Positions 34,807 to 43,421 of a DNA stretch of 64,000 nt are shown piece by piece; position 1 is the stretch's first letter, and each line of letters opens with the position of its first letter. The stretch is taken from positions 186,001 through 250,000 of the forward strand of contig CAVTFG010000019.1 of the NCBI GenBank assembly GCA_963734015.1, in the 5' to 3' direction. Under the pieces are notes generated by a model. It did no database searches. It was not told where the DNA came from and worked only from the letters and a program-made list of their open reading frames with translations. The stretch is from JALZKA01 sp963734015 (GTDB lineage Bacteria; Actinomycetota; Thermoleophilia; Solirubrobacterales; 70-9). The position numbers and the translations under genes are program-made.

Positions 34807-36111
34807 ATGGCACGGTGGCGCAATTGGGCGGGGGAGCAGACGTGCGATCCCGTTGCGATCGAGACGCCCGGCACGCTCGCCGAGCTGAGCGAGACCGTCG
34901 CGCGGGCGGCGGGCCAGGGAAAGCGGGTCCGCGTGTCCGCCTCAGGTCACTCGTTCACGGGTTGCGCCCTGACCGACGGCGTGATGATCCGGCTCGACCG
35001 CCTCACCCGGGCGCTGGATTTCGACTCGGCGTCGGGGTTCTTCAGGGTCGAGGGTGGTGTCGTCCTGCGCGATCTGAACCGGATGCTCGACGAGCGCGGC
35101 GTCGCGTTCGAGAACCTGGGCGACATCGACAAGCAGACGGTCGCGGGGTCGATCTCGACCGGGACGCACGGCACCGGCAAGCGCTTTCAGAACGTCTCGG
35201 CGCAGATCGCCGCGCTCGAGCTGGTCACCGCCGACGGGTCTCTGGTGACCGTCGACGATTCGGATCCCCACCTCCTGCGAGCGGCGCGGGTCGGCCTCGG
35301 CGCGCTCGGCGTCATCCACTCGGTGACCGTGCGGACGGTCCCGGCGTACACGCTCAACCGCGTCGACTCGCCGAAGCCGCTGGCCGAGACGCTCGAGCGC
35401 CTCGACGAGCTGAACGCCGGCGCCGACCACTTCGAGTTCTACGTCTTCCCCCACACCGGAGTCGCGCTCTGCCGCGAGTCCCGGCGCACCGAGGAGCCGC
35501 CCGCGCCTCGCAACCGTGCCGCCGTGTACGCGCAGGAGGTGATGCTCGAGAACTGGGTCGGGCAGCTGTTCGCGCTCGCGATCAGGCGCATGCCGTCCCG
35601 GGCACCGCAGCTCGCCCGAATCGCCGCGCGCAACGTCGGGCGCTCGACGAAGGTGGACGCGAGCCACAAGGTGTTCGCTTCGGAGCGCCACATCAAGTTC
35701 ACGGAGATGGAGTGGGCGGTGCCGCGCGAGCGCGGGCGGGAGATGATCGAGCGGGTGCTCGAGCTCGCGAACCGGCCCGAGCTGGGCGTGGCGTATCCGA
35801 TCGAGGTGCGCTTCGTGGCGGCCGACGACTCCCTCCTGAGCCCGTCCTACGGCCGCGACACCACCTACGTCGCCGTCCACCAGGACCGCAAGCTCGACTG
35901 GGAGGCCTACTTCCGCGGGGTGGAGGCGATCGCCCGCGAGCTCGGCGGGCGGCCGCACTGGGGCAAGCGGCACTTCATGACCGCTGCCGACCTCGAGCCG
36001 CTCTATCCGCGGTGGGAGGACTTCCGCGCCGCGCGCGCCCGGCTCGATCCCGGGGCCACGTTCGCGAACGAGTACACGGACCGGGTTCTCGGCCGCGTGG
36101 CGGGCGCCTAG
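34807..36111 (+). CDS. FAD-linked sugar-lactone oxidase (D-arabinono-1,4-lactone oxidase family)
   Basis: 434 residues. The FAD-binding domain contains RVSASGHSFTG and QTVAGSISTGTHGTG; the C-terminal domain ends with HWGKRHFMTAADLEPLYPRW and ANEYTDRVLG, the signature of aldonolactone oxidases such as ALO and xylitol/alditol oxidases. It oxidises a sugar lactone or polyol, passing electrons to oxygen or a dye. I chose ATG 34807 because a TAGATT -10 (34791-34796) overlaps the alternative upstream TTG. It shares a CTAG stop with hom. Confidence 0.88.
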   Translation: MARWRNWAGEQTCDPVAIETPGTLAELSETVARAAGQGKRVRVSASGHSFTGCALTDGVMIRLDRLTRALDFDSASGFFRVEGGVVLRDLNRMLDERGVAFENLGDIDKQTVAGSISTGTHGTGKRFQNVSAQIAALELVTADGSLVTVDDSDPHLLRAARVGLGALGVIHSVTVRTVPAYTLNRVDSPKPLAETLERLDELNAGADHFEFYVFPHTGVALCRESRRTEEPPAPRNRAAVYAQEVMLENWVGQLFALAIRRMPSRAPQLARIAARNVGRSTKVDASHKVFASERHIKFTEMEWAVPRERGREMIERVLELANRPELGVAYPIEVRFVAADDSLLSPSYGRDTTYVAVHQDRKLDWEAYFRGVEAIARELGGRPHWGKRHFMTAADLEPLYPRWEDFRAARARLDPGATFANEYTDRVLGRVAGA

Positions 36112-37154
36112 CGGGGCCGCGCGACGGCGACGAGATCGCTGAGGACCCCCTGGCCGGCGAGCTCGATTCCCGCCCCGGGCCCGCACACGGTCAGCTCGCC
36201 GATCGGGTCCGCGCGGTAGACCACGGCGTTCTCCGTCCCTCGCACGCCCGCGAGACGGTCTCCGGGCTCGACGACTGCGGGCGCCACGCCGGCGGTGACG
36301 CCACCACCGCCCTCCTCGAACTCCAGGGTCGCGAGCTCGCGGATCGCACCGGCCCGGGCCTGCACTCGCTCAGCCTCGGTCAATGCGGAGATCCCGCGGC
36401 GGTCAACCTCGTCCACGCTGAGCTGACGGCCGAACACCAGGGCCGAGAGGATCATCAGCTTCGCGACGGAGTCGTGGCCGTCCACGTCGGCGCGCGGGTC
36501 GCGCTCGGCGAGTCCGGCTCGCTGCGCGCCGGCCAGGGCGGCGTCGTAGGACTCGCCCGCCGCCATCGCGGTGAGGATGAAGTTCGCGGTGGCGTTCAGG
36601 ACCCCGCGGAGCCCCAGCGGCCGGACTCCGGCGAGCCCGTCCCGCAACGTGCTCAGGACCGGGGTGCCGGAGAGCACGGTGGCCTCCGCCCTGAACGCGG
36701 TCCCGCGATCGCGGGCGAGCGCGGCCAGGTCGGCCCCGGCCAATGCCACCGGCCACTTGTTGGACGTGACCACTGCCATGCCGCGCTCGAGCGCTTCTCG
36801 AATGTGGGTGAGCCCGGGCCGGCCGTCGTCCGGGCCGCTCGCCGTCACCTCGACCAGTGCGTCCGCGTCGGTAGCTCGCAGGCCCTCGACGGCGGTCTCC
36901 CAATGGTCGCCGCCGAGTTCGCGGAGCGGAGCTCCCCGGTCCGCGAGGTCCAGCGCCGCGCCGAGGTCGAGGCCGTCCCCGTCGTGGATGTAGCCGTCCG
37001 TTGCGTTACCGATGCCGACGAACGAAAACCTCGCGCCGTAGCGCTCCTCGAGGGAGCCGGAGTCTGTGGCTACGACACGCGCCAGCCATCGACCGACGGT
37101 GCCGAATCCGACCAGCGCGACCCGGAGCGGGCTGCTCTTCGAGGCAGGGTTCAC
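36108..37154 (-). CDS. hom: Homoserine dehydrogenase
   Basis: 348 residues. RVALVGFGTVGRWLARV is the NAD(P) loop; VTSNKWPVAL contains the conserved Asn-Lys pair and GVLNATANFILTAMAAGESYDAALAGAQRAGLAERDPRADVDGHDSVAKLMIL matches the catalytic domain, with the Lys of DSVAKL. There is no ACT domain, so feedback control by threonine is probably absent. It reduces aspartate semialdehyde to homoserine for threonine and methionine. Convergent with the lactone oxidase; 22 bases downstream of the DUF445 gene. Confidence 0.88.
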   Translation of the reverse strand: MNPASKSSPLRVALVGFGTVGRWLARVVATDSGSLEERYGARFSFVGIGNATDGYIHDGDGLDLGAALDLADRGAPLRELGGDHWETAVEGLRATDADALVEVTASGPDDGRPGLTHIREALERGMAVVTSNKWPVALAGADLAALARDRGTAFRAEATVLSGTPVLSTLRDGLAGVRPLGLRGVLNATANFILTAMAAGESYDAALAGAQRAGLAERDPRADVDGHDSVAKLMILSALVFGRQLSVDEVDRRGISALTEAERVQARAGAIRELATLEFEEGGGGVTAGVAPAVVEPGDRLAGVRGTENAVVYRADPIGELTVCGPGAGIELAGQGVLSDLVAVARPR

Positions 37155-37175
37155 GACCCGATTGTCGCGGCTGGC

Positions 37176-38453
37176 TCAGCTCGGCGGCGGGAACAGCGCC
37201 AGGTGGAGGAGCCCCGCGCCGAGACCCAGGACGGCTCCGTGTAGATAGAGCAGCCACTCGTCCTCGCGGATCGCCGTCCGGAGCATCTCCGAGAAGTCGC
37301 GCGGCGCCATCTCGCACATGCGTGCCGTGATCAGGTCCCGGATCGCGTTCGACTGGCGCCGGTTGAACTCCTCGTCGGCGAGCGGGGTCATGGTGTACTC
37401 GACCGCCTCGGCTGCGACCGACTCGCGGATCGCGTCGTACCGGCGCGTCCCCATTGCCACGCGCACTGCCGGCTTCACGGGGCCGATCGCGCGATCCACC
37501 GCAGGACGCATCGCCGTCTCGATCAGCTTCCGGGTGCGGTCTGCGCGCGGGCCGGCCAGCAGCTCGTCGCCGATGTTGTTCAGGTTCACGATGTCGTCCG
37601 CGACGATCCGCGCGTAGACCCCGGCGACCTCGTCCTGGCGCTTCATGAAGAGGCCCTGCAGCTTCACGCCGAGGAACCTCCCGGGCTCGATCGGCTGGAA
37701 GATCATGTAGATCGCGACCAGGTTGGTGATGTAGCCGACGAACACGCCGAGGATCGGCAGGATCCACCAGTAGTGCACGGCGTTCGTGATGAACGCGACC
37801 GGGATCCCCAGGAGAAAGCCGAAGAAGAAGCCGAAGTTGGTGATGAACCGGAGCTCCTTGTGACCGATCTCCTCGAAGATCCGGTTCGCCATCTCCGGGT
37901 TCTCGTCGAAATAGCGGATCACCATCAGCTTGATGTCGAGGATCTGGTCGGTGTGGTTGCCGATCGCGTCGGTGACCTCGCGGACGATGTCGGGGAGCTG
38001 CTCCTGGACGCGGGCGTGGACGGCCTCCCGAAACCGGGGCGGGAGGTCGCGCCACAGGCCGGGGTGCTCGCGCTCCATGATCCGCTCGACGACCTCGCGC
38101 ATGTCTCCGCGCGCCGTGTCGAGGATGTGCTCGGCGATCCGATCGGGTTCGAGCCGGTTGTAGAACTCGGACGGGCTGCCCAACTTGGCGATCCCCTTGT
38201 CAACCGAGATCGAGCCCATCTTCGCGGCGCGGGACGGGATGATCCCTTGCCAGCCGAGCCCGCCGTGCATCACGCCCGGGATCTGCTGGACCTTGCGGGG
38301 CAGCAGTGGCACGACGGCCCTGAGGCCGGGCACGCGAAAGCCCCGGAAGCCCACCGGGTTGAACAGCATCCACACGCCGCTCCAGTTGGTCGTGTAGCCG
38401 ATCGCCCCCATGAACAGGGGGACCGTGATCAGGTTCAGCGTCTCGTCGCTCAT
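37176..38453 (-). CDS. DUF445-family membrane protein
   Basis: 425 residues. An N-terminal hydrophobic segment (LNLITVPLFMGAIGYTTNWSGVWMLF) and a central pair of helices (FGFFFGFLLGIPVAFITNAVHYWWILPILGVFVGYITNLVAIYMIFQP) bracket charged helical regions. The GYTTNxxxxxMLF/GYITNLVAIYMIF repeats are the DUF445 signature and suggest an internal duplication. Function is unknown. The gene is on the same strand as and just upstream of hom. Confidence 0.82.
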   Translation of the reverse strand: MSDETLNLITVPLFMGAIGYTTNWSGVWMLFNPVGFRGFRVPGLRAVVPLLPRKVQQIPGVMHGGLGWQGIIPSRAAKMGSISVDKGIAKLGSPSEFYNRLEPDRIAEHILDTARGDMREVVERIMEREHPGLWRDLPPRFREAVHARVQEQLPDIVREVTDAIGNHTDQILDIKLMVIRYFDENPEMANRIFEEIGHKELRFITNFGFFFGFLLGIPVAFITNAVHYWWILPILGVFVGYITNLVAIYMIFQPIEPGRFLGVKLQGLFMKRQDEVAGVYARIVADDIVNLNNIGDELLAGPRADRTRKLIETAMRPAVDRAIGPVKPAVRVAMGTRRYDAIRESVAAEAVEYTMTPLADEEFNRRQSNAIRDLITARMCEMAPRDFSEMLRTAIREDEWLLYLHGAVLGLGAGLLHLALFPPPS

Positions 38454-38506
38454 CCGCGCCCGTCCCGTGGCGATCCTAGTTGCGCCCGGACGGCATCGCG
38501 CCGGGT

Positions 38507-39733
38507 CTAGAGGAAGGTGTGCCCCGCGCCGCGGTACGTCGGCACCTGGTCTGCGATCGCGCCGCCCTCGACCAGATAGAGCGAGTCGAAGCGCTCGCAG
38601 AGCTCACCCGCCTTGGCGTGGCGCAGGTACACGCGGTCGCCCACGCGCAACCGCTCCGCCCCGGGACCGCCCAGCGGGGTCTGCACCTCGCCCGCGCCCT
38701 CGTCGCGGTCGAGCCGGAGCCCGGCGGGCAGGTACGGCACCGGCAGGCGGTCGCTCCCGGGTGCGCCCGACGCGACGTAGCCCCCGCCGAGCGCGGTCGC
38801 GACCCCCGCCTGTGGCCGGCGGGTGACGGGCAGGCAGAAGATGGCCGCGGGGCTGAGCGACAGCGAGCGGTAGTTGTCGAACAGCGCCGGGGCATAGAAC
38901 CCGGACCCGGCGGTCAGCTCGGTGGCGACCCCGAGTTTCGCGCTCCGCGCCAGGTTGCCCGTGCCCGCGCAGTTGACGAACTCCAGGTCGGCGACCTCCC
39001 GCAGGGCGGCGATGACGCCCGGCAATCGCTCGGCGAGCTCGGCCTCCGAGCGCCCCTGCATGAACCGGATCGCAGCGCTCCGCAAAGGGCGGCCGGGAAC
39101 GTCGTCGCCGACGCCCGCGATGTGTCCCTCGTACGCCATCGCCCCGACGAGGCGCGTCCCGTCGCGATGCTCGATCTCCGCCGCCAGGCGGCGCGCCTGG
39201 TCGGCGGTGCGGATCGGCGAGCGCTTCGGCCCGATTCTCGCAAGCCGCCCCCCTGCGACCCACCAACTCGGGTCGATGTCGACCGCCACCCGGATCGTCG
39301 CGCCGAGCGGGCGTGCCGCCGCGTCGATCAGGTCGAGCTGGGCGACGTCGTCCACCATCAGCGCGGGGTGGGCGTCCGGGCGCTTGGCGGCGTGCGCGGC
39401 AAGCTCGTCCAGGGCGGCGGGGTCGGTCGTCGGGTAGCCGACGAAGATCTGGTGGAACCCCTCATCGGCCAGGAACAGGGCCTCGGGGAGCGTGAAGCTC
39501 AGGATCCCCTGGAAACGCTCGTCCAACTCGAAGATCCGGCGGAGGACCGGCAGCGAGCGCACGGACTTCGACGCGACCCGGATCGGCAGCCCGGCAGCCT
39601 GGCCGAGCATCTGGTCGGCGTTCGCGCGCAGCGCGTGGAGATCGACGAACGCAAACGGCGGCGTTGCGTCCGCGAGGATCTCGTCGTAGCGCGCGCGGAG
39701 GGCCTCTGGATCGCGTGGGGAGGGGGCGCTCAC
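38507..39733 (-). CDS. Type III PLP enzyme (D-threonine aldolase/amino acid deaminase-like)
   Basis: 408 residues from GTG 39733; an ATG at 39772 would add 13 unconserved residues. PPFAFVDLHALRANADQML and RVASKSVRSLPVLRRI, with the PLP-binding Lys, open the alanine-racemase-like barrel; NCAGTGNLARSAK contributes to phosphate binding. The C-terminal beta domain ends with the metal-site-like RHAKAGELCERFDSLYLVEGG, seen in D-threonine aldolase and D-serine dehydratase relatives. Substrate is not certain. Confidence 0.82.
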   Translation of the reverse strand: MSAPSPRDPEALRARYDEILADATPPFAFVDLHALRANADQMLGQAAGLPIRVASKSVRSLPVLRRIFELDERFQGILSFTLPEALFLADEGFHQIFVGYPTTDPAALDELAAHAAKRPDAHPALMVDDVAQLDLIDAAARPLGATIRVAVDIDPSWWVAGGRLARIGPKRSPIRTADQARRLAAEIEHRDGTRLVGAMAYEGHIAGVGDDVPGRPLRSAAIRFMQGRSEAELAERLPGVIAALREVADLEFVNCAGTGNLARSAKLGVATELTAGSGFYAPALFDNYRSLSLSPAAIFCLPVTRRPQAGVATALGGGYVASGAPGSDRLPVPYLPAGLRLDRDEGAGEVQTPLGGPGAERLRVGDRVYLRHAKAGELCERFDSLYLVEGGAIADQVPTYRGAGHTFL

Positions 39734-39908
39734 AACCCGTCCGAGCCTACCCCGCGGCTCCGGGGCGGGCATCTATCTATTGGAAAGGAGCGGTGGAGGA
39801 GCACCGTTGTTCGACAATGAGTCTGGGGGACGGTAGTGCCGGGGAAGGCGTGCTCCTGAGCAATCATGGTGCGCGCTTCGTCATCCCTAATCCGGAGGTC
39901 GAGGGCCT

Positions 39909-40727
39909 GTGAAGGTCGTCATCTTCTGCGGCGGGGAGGGACTGCGGATGCGCGACGCCTACGATCCCGGCCTCAAGCCGATCTGCAAGCCGATGATCCC
40001 GATCGGTGGCCGGCCAATTCTGTGGCACGTGATGAAGTACTACGCCCACTTCGGGTTCACGGACTTCGTGCTGTGCCTTGGCCACCAAGCCGAGGACATC
40101 AGGAGTTTCCTTCTCAGCGACTACGAGGCGATGGGCGACGGCTCCGCCCCCGGCAACGGCAGTGCCAGCGTCGATCAACCGAGGATCGGCGTTCACGACT
40201 GGACCATCACTTCGGTCGACACCGGATTGGACGCGTCGATCGGTCAGCGCCTGCGCGCCGTCCGCCATCTCCTGGGAGGCGAGGGGACGTTCCTCGCCAA
40301 CTACGCCGACACGCTGACCGACGCCGACCTTCCGGCGATGATCGCTCGGGCCCGGACGGCCGATGTTCCCGCGAGCCTCCTCGCGGTGCGTCCTAACCAC
40401 AGCTTCCATGTCGTCTCCATGAACGGCGGCGGACGCGTGCGCGGCGTCCTCGACGTGGCCGGCTCCAACATCTGGGTCAATGGCGGCTACTTCGTCCTGC
40501 GCAGCGAGTTGCTCGACGAGATGGGGCCCGACGAGGACCTCGTCGAGGTGCTGCACCGGCTCGCCGGCGAGGATCGCCTGCTCGCACAGCAACACGACGG
40601 CTTCTGGGCTTCGATGGACACCTTCAAGGACAGGCGGCGGCTCGAGAGCCTGCACGCGAGCGGCCGAGGTCCGTGGCAGGTGTGGGATGTCGACCGCCCC
40701 GACGCTGTGCGCGTGGGCGCCGGCTGA
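39909..40727 (+). CDS. Sugar nucleotidyltransferase (glucose-1-phosphate cytidylyltransferase-like)
   Basis: 272 residues from GTG 39909. FCGGEGLRMRD is the nucleotide-binding loop and KPMIPIGGRPILWHVMKYY the substrate loop of RfbF-type glucose-1-phosphate cytidylyltransferases; NYADTLTD holds the metal-binding Asp. It would make a CDP- or dTDP-sugar. The TGATG overlap couples it to the deacetylase gene. No dehydratase or glycosyltransferase follows, and the pair sits next to tRNA-Ser, suggesting a small imported unit. Confidence 0.83.
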   Translation: MKVVIFCGGEGLRMRDAYDPGLKPICKPMIPIGGRPILWHVMKYYAHFGFTDFVLCLGHQAEDIRSFLLSDYEAMGDGSAPGNGSASVDQPRIGVHDWTITSVDTGLDASIGQRLRAVRHLLGGEGTFLANYADTLTDADLPAMIARARTADVPASLLAVRPNHSFHVVSMNGGGRVRGVLDVAGSNIWVNGGYFVLRSELLDEMGPDEDLVEVLHRLAGEDRLLAQQHDGFWASMDTFKDRRRLESLHASGRGPWQVWDVDRPDAVRVGAG

Positions 40728-41383
40728 TGCTGCCGCTGCTGCTGGGCCGGCCCGACGCGGGACCCGTCCGGATGCTCGCGATCGGCGCTCACGCCGACGA
40801 CATCGAGATCGGCTGCGGCGGAACCATCCTCAAGCTGATAGAGCGCGACCTCCTCTCCGACGTCTGTTGGGTGGTGCTGAGTGGTGAAGCGGAGCGCGCC
40901 GCCGAGGCGCGCAGGAGCGCGGAGTCGCTACTCCACGGTATCGCCCAGCCGGTCGTCTTGGTGGAGGACTTCGTGGACGGCTTCTTTCCCTTCAACGGCA
41001 CGAGGGTCAAGAGCTTCTTCGAGCGGCTCAAGCGCGATGTCTCGCCCGACGTCGTCTTCACCCACCAGCGCGGCGACCTCCATCAGGACCACCGGCTGGC
41101 GTCCGACCTGACATGGCAGACTTTCCGCGACCACTTGATCCTCGAATACGAGGTGCCGAAGTACGACGGGGACCTCGGCACGCCAAACTTGTTCGTCTCG
41201 CTCGACGAGCGTCTCCGACGACGGAAAATCGACCATCTGATGGGCCACTTCGGCTCCCAGCTATCGAAGCCCTGGTTCAACGATGAGCTCTTCTCGGGCC
41301 TGCTTCGCCTACGTGGCATGGAGTGCAACTCGCCGACGTCCTACGCTGAGGCCTTCGTCTGCCGCAAGGCTATGCTTGCGTGA
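40727..41383 (+). CDS. PIG-L family deacetylase
   Basis: 218 residues from ATG 40727. AIGAHADDIEIGCGG has the H-x2-DD zinc-binding site of the PIG-L/LmbE family and GDLHQDHRLASD the second His. Members remove acetyl groups from N-acetylglucosamine-linked compounds such as mycothiol and bacillithiol precursors or from nucleotide sugars. It is co-translated with the nucleotidyltransferase (TGATG), so a nucleotide-sugar or derived glycan is a plausible substrate. Confidence 0.87.
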   Translation: MLPLLLGRPDAGPVRMLAIGAHADDIEIGCGGTILKLIERDLLSDVCWVVLSGEAERAAEARRSAESLLHGIAQPVVLVEDFVDGFFPFNGTRVKSFFERLKRDVSPDVVFTHQRGDLHQDHRLASDLTWQTFRDHLILEYEVPKYDGDLGTPNLFVSLDERLRRRKIDHLMGHFGSQLSKPWFNDELFSGLLRLRGMECNSPTSYAEAFVCRKAMLA

Positions 41384-41449
41384 GGCTCGTCGGCGGACCC
41401 CGCCTTGATGTCGAAGAACGGGCTTGATCAAGCGGAATCCGACACCCCC

Positions 41450-41538
41450 GGAGAGGTGGCCGAGTGGCTGAAGGCACTCGCCTGCTAAGCGAGTAGGGGG
41501 CGCAAGCTCTCTCGAGGGTTCGAATCCCTCCCTCTCCG
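41450..41538 (+). tRNA. tRNA-Ser (anticodon GCU)
   Basis: An 89-base class II tRNA: acceptor arms GGAGAGG/CCTCTCC, anticodon stem CTCGC/GCGAG with loop CTGCTAA (anticodon GCT), a long variable arm and T arm GGGTTCGAATCCC. CCA is not encoded. It reads AGC and AGU codons. Confidence 0.95.
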
Positions 41539-41568
41539 CTTCCCGACGGTGCGGCGCGCGGTTTCGCC

Positions 41569-41596
41569 TTGACGCGCACGGTCAGTCAGCTACCTT
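41569..41596 (+). promoter_or_regulatory. Promoter of the L,D-transpeptidase gene
   Basis: TTGACG (41569-41574) and TACCTT (41591-41596) are 16 bases apart. Seven bases downstream falls at 41603, one base before the GTG start, predicting a leaderless mRNA. No Shine-Dalgarno sequence is present. Confidence 0.6.
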
Positions 41597-41603
41597 GGAT
41601 TGA

Positions 41604-42410
41604 GTGCCCGGAGTGCGCGTCTCGTGGCTGGTGTGGGGGCTGGTCTTGCCGGCACTGTTGTTGAGCGCGTGCGGCGAGGACGACTCGCCCGAGCCGGAGC
41701 CCGAGCCGCAGGTCGTCCAGATCAAGTCCGAGCCCCCGGCCACGGAGGAGCGCGAGACCGGCGAAGTCGCCGACCCCAAGCCCAGGCGAAGGATCGCCCT
41801 GACGCTCCCCGAGGTGGGCAACCCCCTCGTCCAGGTGCGAGACGGGGAGCGCGTGGACCTCCGCGAGGAGCCGAGGGGGAAGGTCCTTAAGACGATCGGC
41901 GAGAAGACCGAGTTCGGGTCGCCGACCGCGTTGGCCGTTCAGCGCACCGAAGGCCCGTGGGCCGGCGTGCCGACGCCTCATTTCGAGAACGGGAGGCTGG
42001 CCTGGGTGCGGCTCGACCCCCGGCGCCTAGAGGTGTACACGGTCCACTACGAGGTCGAGGTCGACCTCTCCGAGTTCCGGACCGACCTGCTGCGGCGGGG
42101 CAAGGTCATCAAGACCTTCCCCGTTTCGATCGGGATGCCGGAGGCGCCCACGCCGACCGGGCGGTTCGCCGTCACCGACACCTTCCGCGGGGACCTGAAC
42201 CCGGCCTACGGCTGCTGCGCCGTCGCGCTCACCGCCCGTCAGACCCGCCTGCCCTCGGGCTGGCTCGGCGGCGACCGGATCGCGATCCACGGGACGTCCG
42301 GCACGCTGGGCGCCGCGATCTCGCACGGGTGCGTCCGCGCGGCCGACGCCGACGTGAGCGAGCTGGTCGACCGGCTGCCGCCCGGCACCCCCGTCACGAT
42401 CCGCCAGTAG
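41604..42410 (+). CDS. L,D-transpeptidase lipoprotein
   Basis: 268 residues from GTG 41604. A lipoprotein signal ends in LLLSACG with Cys23 as the lipid site; a Pro/Glu-rich linker follows. The C-terminal YkuD domain has IAIHGTSG and SHGCVRAADADVSEL, with catalytic Cys243. It forms 3-3 cross-links in peptidoglycan or attaches proteins. Residues about 65-150 form a separate SH3-like or similar wall-facing domain that I cannot name. Confidence 0.9.
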   Translation: MPGVRVSWLVWGLVLPALLLSACGEDDSPEPEPEPQVVQIKSEPPATEERETGEVADPKPRRRIALTLPEVGNPLVQVRDGERVDLREEPRGKVLKTIGEKTEFGSPTALAVQRTEGPWAGVPTPHFENGRLAWVRLDPRRLEVYTVHYEVEVDLSEFRTDLLRRGKVIKTFPVSIGMPEAPTPTGRFAVTDTFRGDLNPAYGCCAVALTARQTRLPSGWLGGDRIAIHGTSGTLGAAISHGCVRAADADVSELVDRLPPGTPVTIRQ

Positions 42411-42503
42411 GAGCGCAGCGCGGCAGGAATCGCGGTGCGCGACCAGAACCTACGCATGCGCTCGGGGGATTGCTCTCGGGCTGTTCATCCGAAAGGAGAC
42501 CCA

Positions 42504-42899
42504 ATGAGAGGCGCAGGACGCGCTCTGTTCGCCGCGATCCTTCTGGTCGTGGCGGGAACCCTCAACGTCATCTACGGGATCGCCGCGATCAGCAACGCTG
42601 ACTTCTACGGCGACACCGCGGTGTATGCGTTCGGAGGGGTCGAGACCTGGGGCTGGGTCACCCTGATTCTCGGCCTCATCCAGCTGACGGGCGGATTCTC
42701 GCTCGCCTCGGGCAACAGCTACGGACTGGTCGTCGGGATCACCGGCGCCACCCTCGGCGCAATCGTGTCGCTGCTGGCGATCGGCGGGCCGAACCCGTTC
42801 TGGTCGCTGGGCATCTTCGCGCTTTGCCTGATCGTGCTCCACGGCCTCGTGGTGTTCGGCGAGGAGCAGCGTGCGGCCCGAACCAGCGCAGTGACCTGA
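42504..42899 (+). CDS. Four-helix membrane protein (DUF7144-like)
   Basis: 131 residues with four predicted membrane helices. FAAILLVVAGTLNVIYGIAAISN opens it and VYAFGGVETWGWVTLILGLIQLTGGFSL follows, a pattern common in actinobacterial small membrane proteins of unknown role. GAAAGGAG precedes ATG 42504 by about seven bases. A strong hairpin follows the stop. Confidence 0.8.
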   Translation: MRGAGRALFAAILLVVAGTLNVIYGIAAISNADFYGDTAVYAFGGVETWGWVTLILGLIQLTGGFSLASGNSYGLVVGITGATLGAIVSLLAIGGPNPFWSLGIFALCLIVLHGLVVFGEEQRAARTSAVT

Positions 42900-42906
42900 C
42901 CGATTC

Positions 42907-42946
42907 GAAGCGTTCGGCCGGTGATGTGACGCCGGCCGGGCGCTTC
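42907..42946 (+). terminator. Long GC hairpin after the membrane protein gene
   Basis: GAAGCGTTCGGCCGG (42907-42921) pairs with CCGGCCGGGCGCTTC (42932-42946) through 13 standard pairs and two T-G wobbles, with a ten-base loop. It starts seven bases after the stop. No T-run follows, as is usual in high-GC actinobacteria. Confidence 0.65.
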
Positions 42947-43018
42947 GGCACGCGTTCCCGCGAGGCGGGGAGGTATGCTGCCGCGGCTTGATTTCAGTGC
43001 CACGGAGGGAGTGACCGC

Positions 43019-43405
43019 ATGATCGTCGCCGAGTACACCTTTGGGCAGGGACTGCTCACCGTTCTCGCCGTCTTCGTCTTCGTCGCCTGGATCATGGTCC
43101 TGTTCACGATCCTGAGCGACCTCTTCCGCGATCACGGGCTCTCGGGCTGGGGGAAGGCCGCCTGGATCCTGTTTCTGATCTTCGTGCCGTTCCTGGCGGC
43201 GCTGATCTACCTGATCGCCCGGGGCGGGGGCATGCGCGAGCGGTCGATCGCCCAGCAGCAGGAGGCAAAGGAACAGTTCGACACCTACGTACGGCAGACC
43301 GCCGGCGGCGGCGCCGACGAGCTGGCGAAGCTCTCGGACCTGCGCGACAAGGGCGCGATCACCGACGAGGAGTTCCAGCGGGCCAAGGACAAGCTGCTCA
43401 CCTGA
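43019..43405 (+). CDS. PLDc_N/SHOCT-domain membrane protein
   Basis: 128 residues. Two membrane helices (LLTVLAVFVFVAWIMVLFTIL and AAWILFLIFVPFLAALIYLIAR) form the phospholipase-D nuclease N-terminal-like unit, and the soluble tail ends in a SHOCT motif (LSDLRDKGAITDEEFQRAKDKLL). Such proteins are small membrane-associated oligomerising factors, function unknown. GGAGGGAG lies about seven bases before ATG. Confidence 0.82.
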   Translation: MIVAEYTFGQGLLTVLAVFVFVAWIMVLFTILSDLFRDHGLSGWGKAAWILFLIFVPFLAALIYLIARGGGMRERSIAQQQEAKEQFDTYVRQTAGGGADELAKLSDLRDKGAITDEEFQRAKDKLLT

Positions 43406-43410
43406 GCAGC
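43393..43410. terminator. Hairpin across the stop codon of the SHOCT gene
   Basis: GCTGCTC-ACCT-GAGCAGC forms a seven-pair stem with a four-base loop and contains the TGA stop. It lies between two convergent genes and may slow or end transcription from both sides. Confidence 0.35.
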
Positions 43411-43421
43411 GCCGGCCCGGG

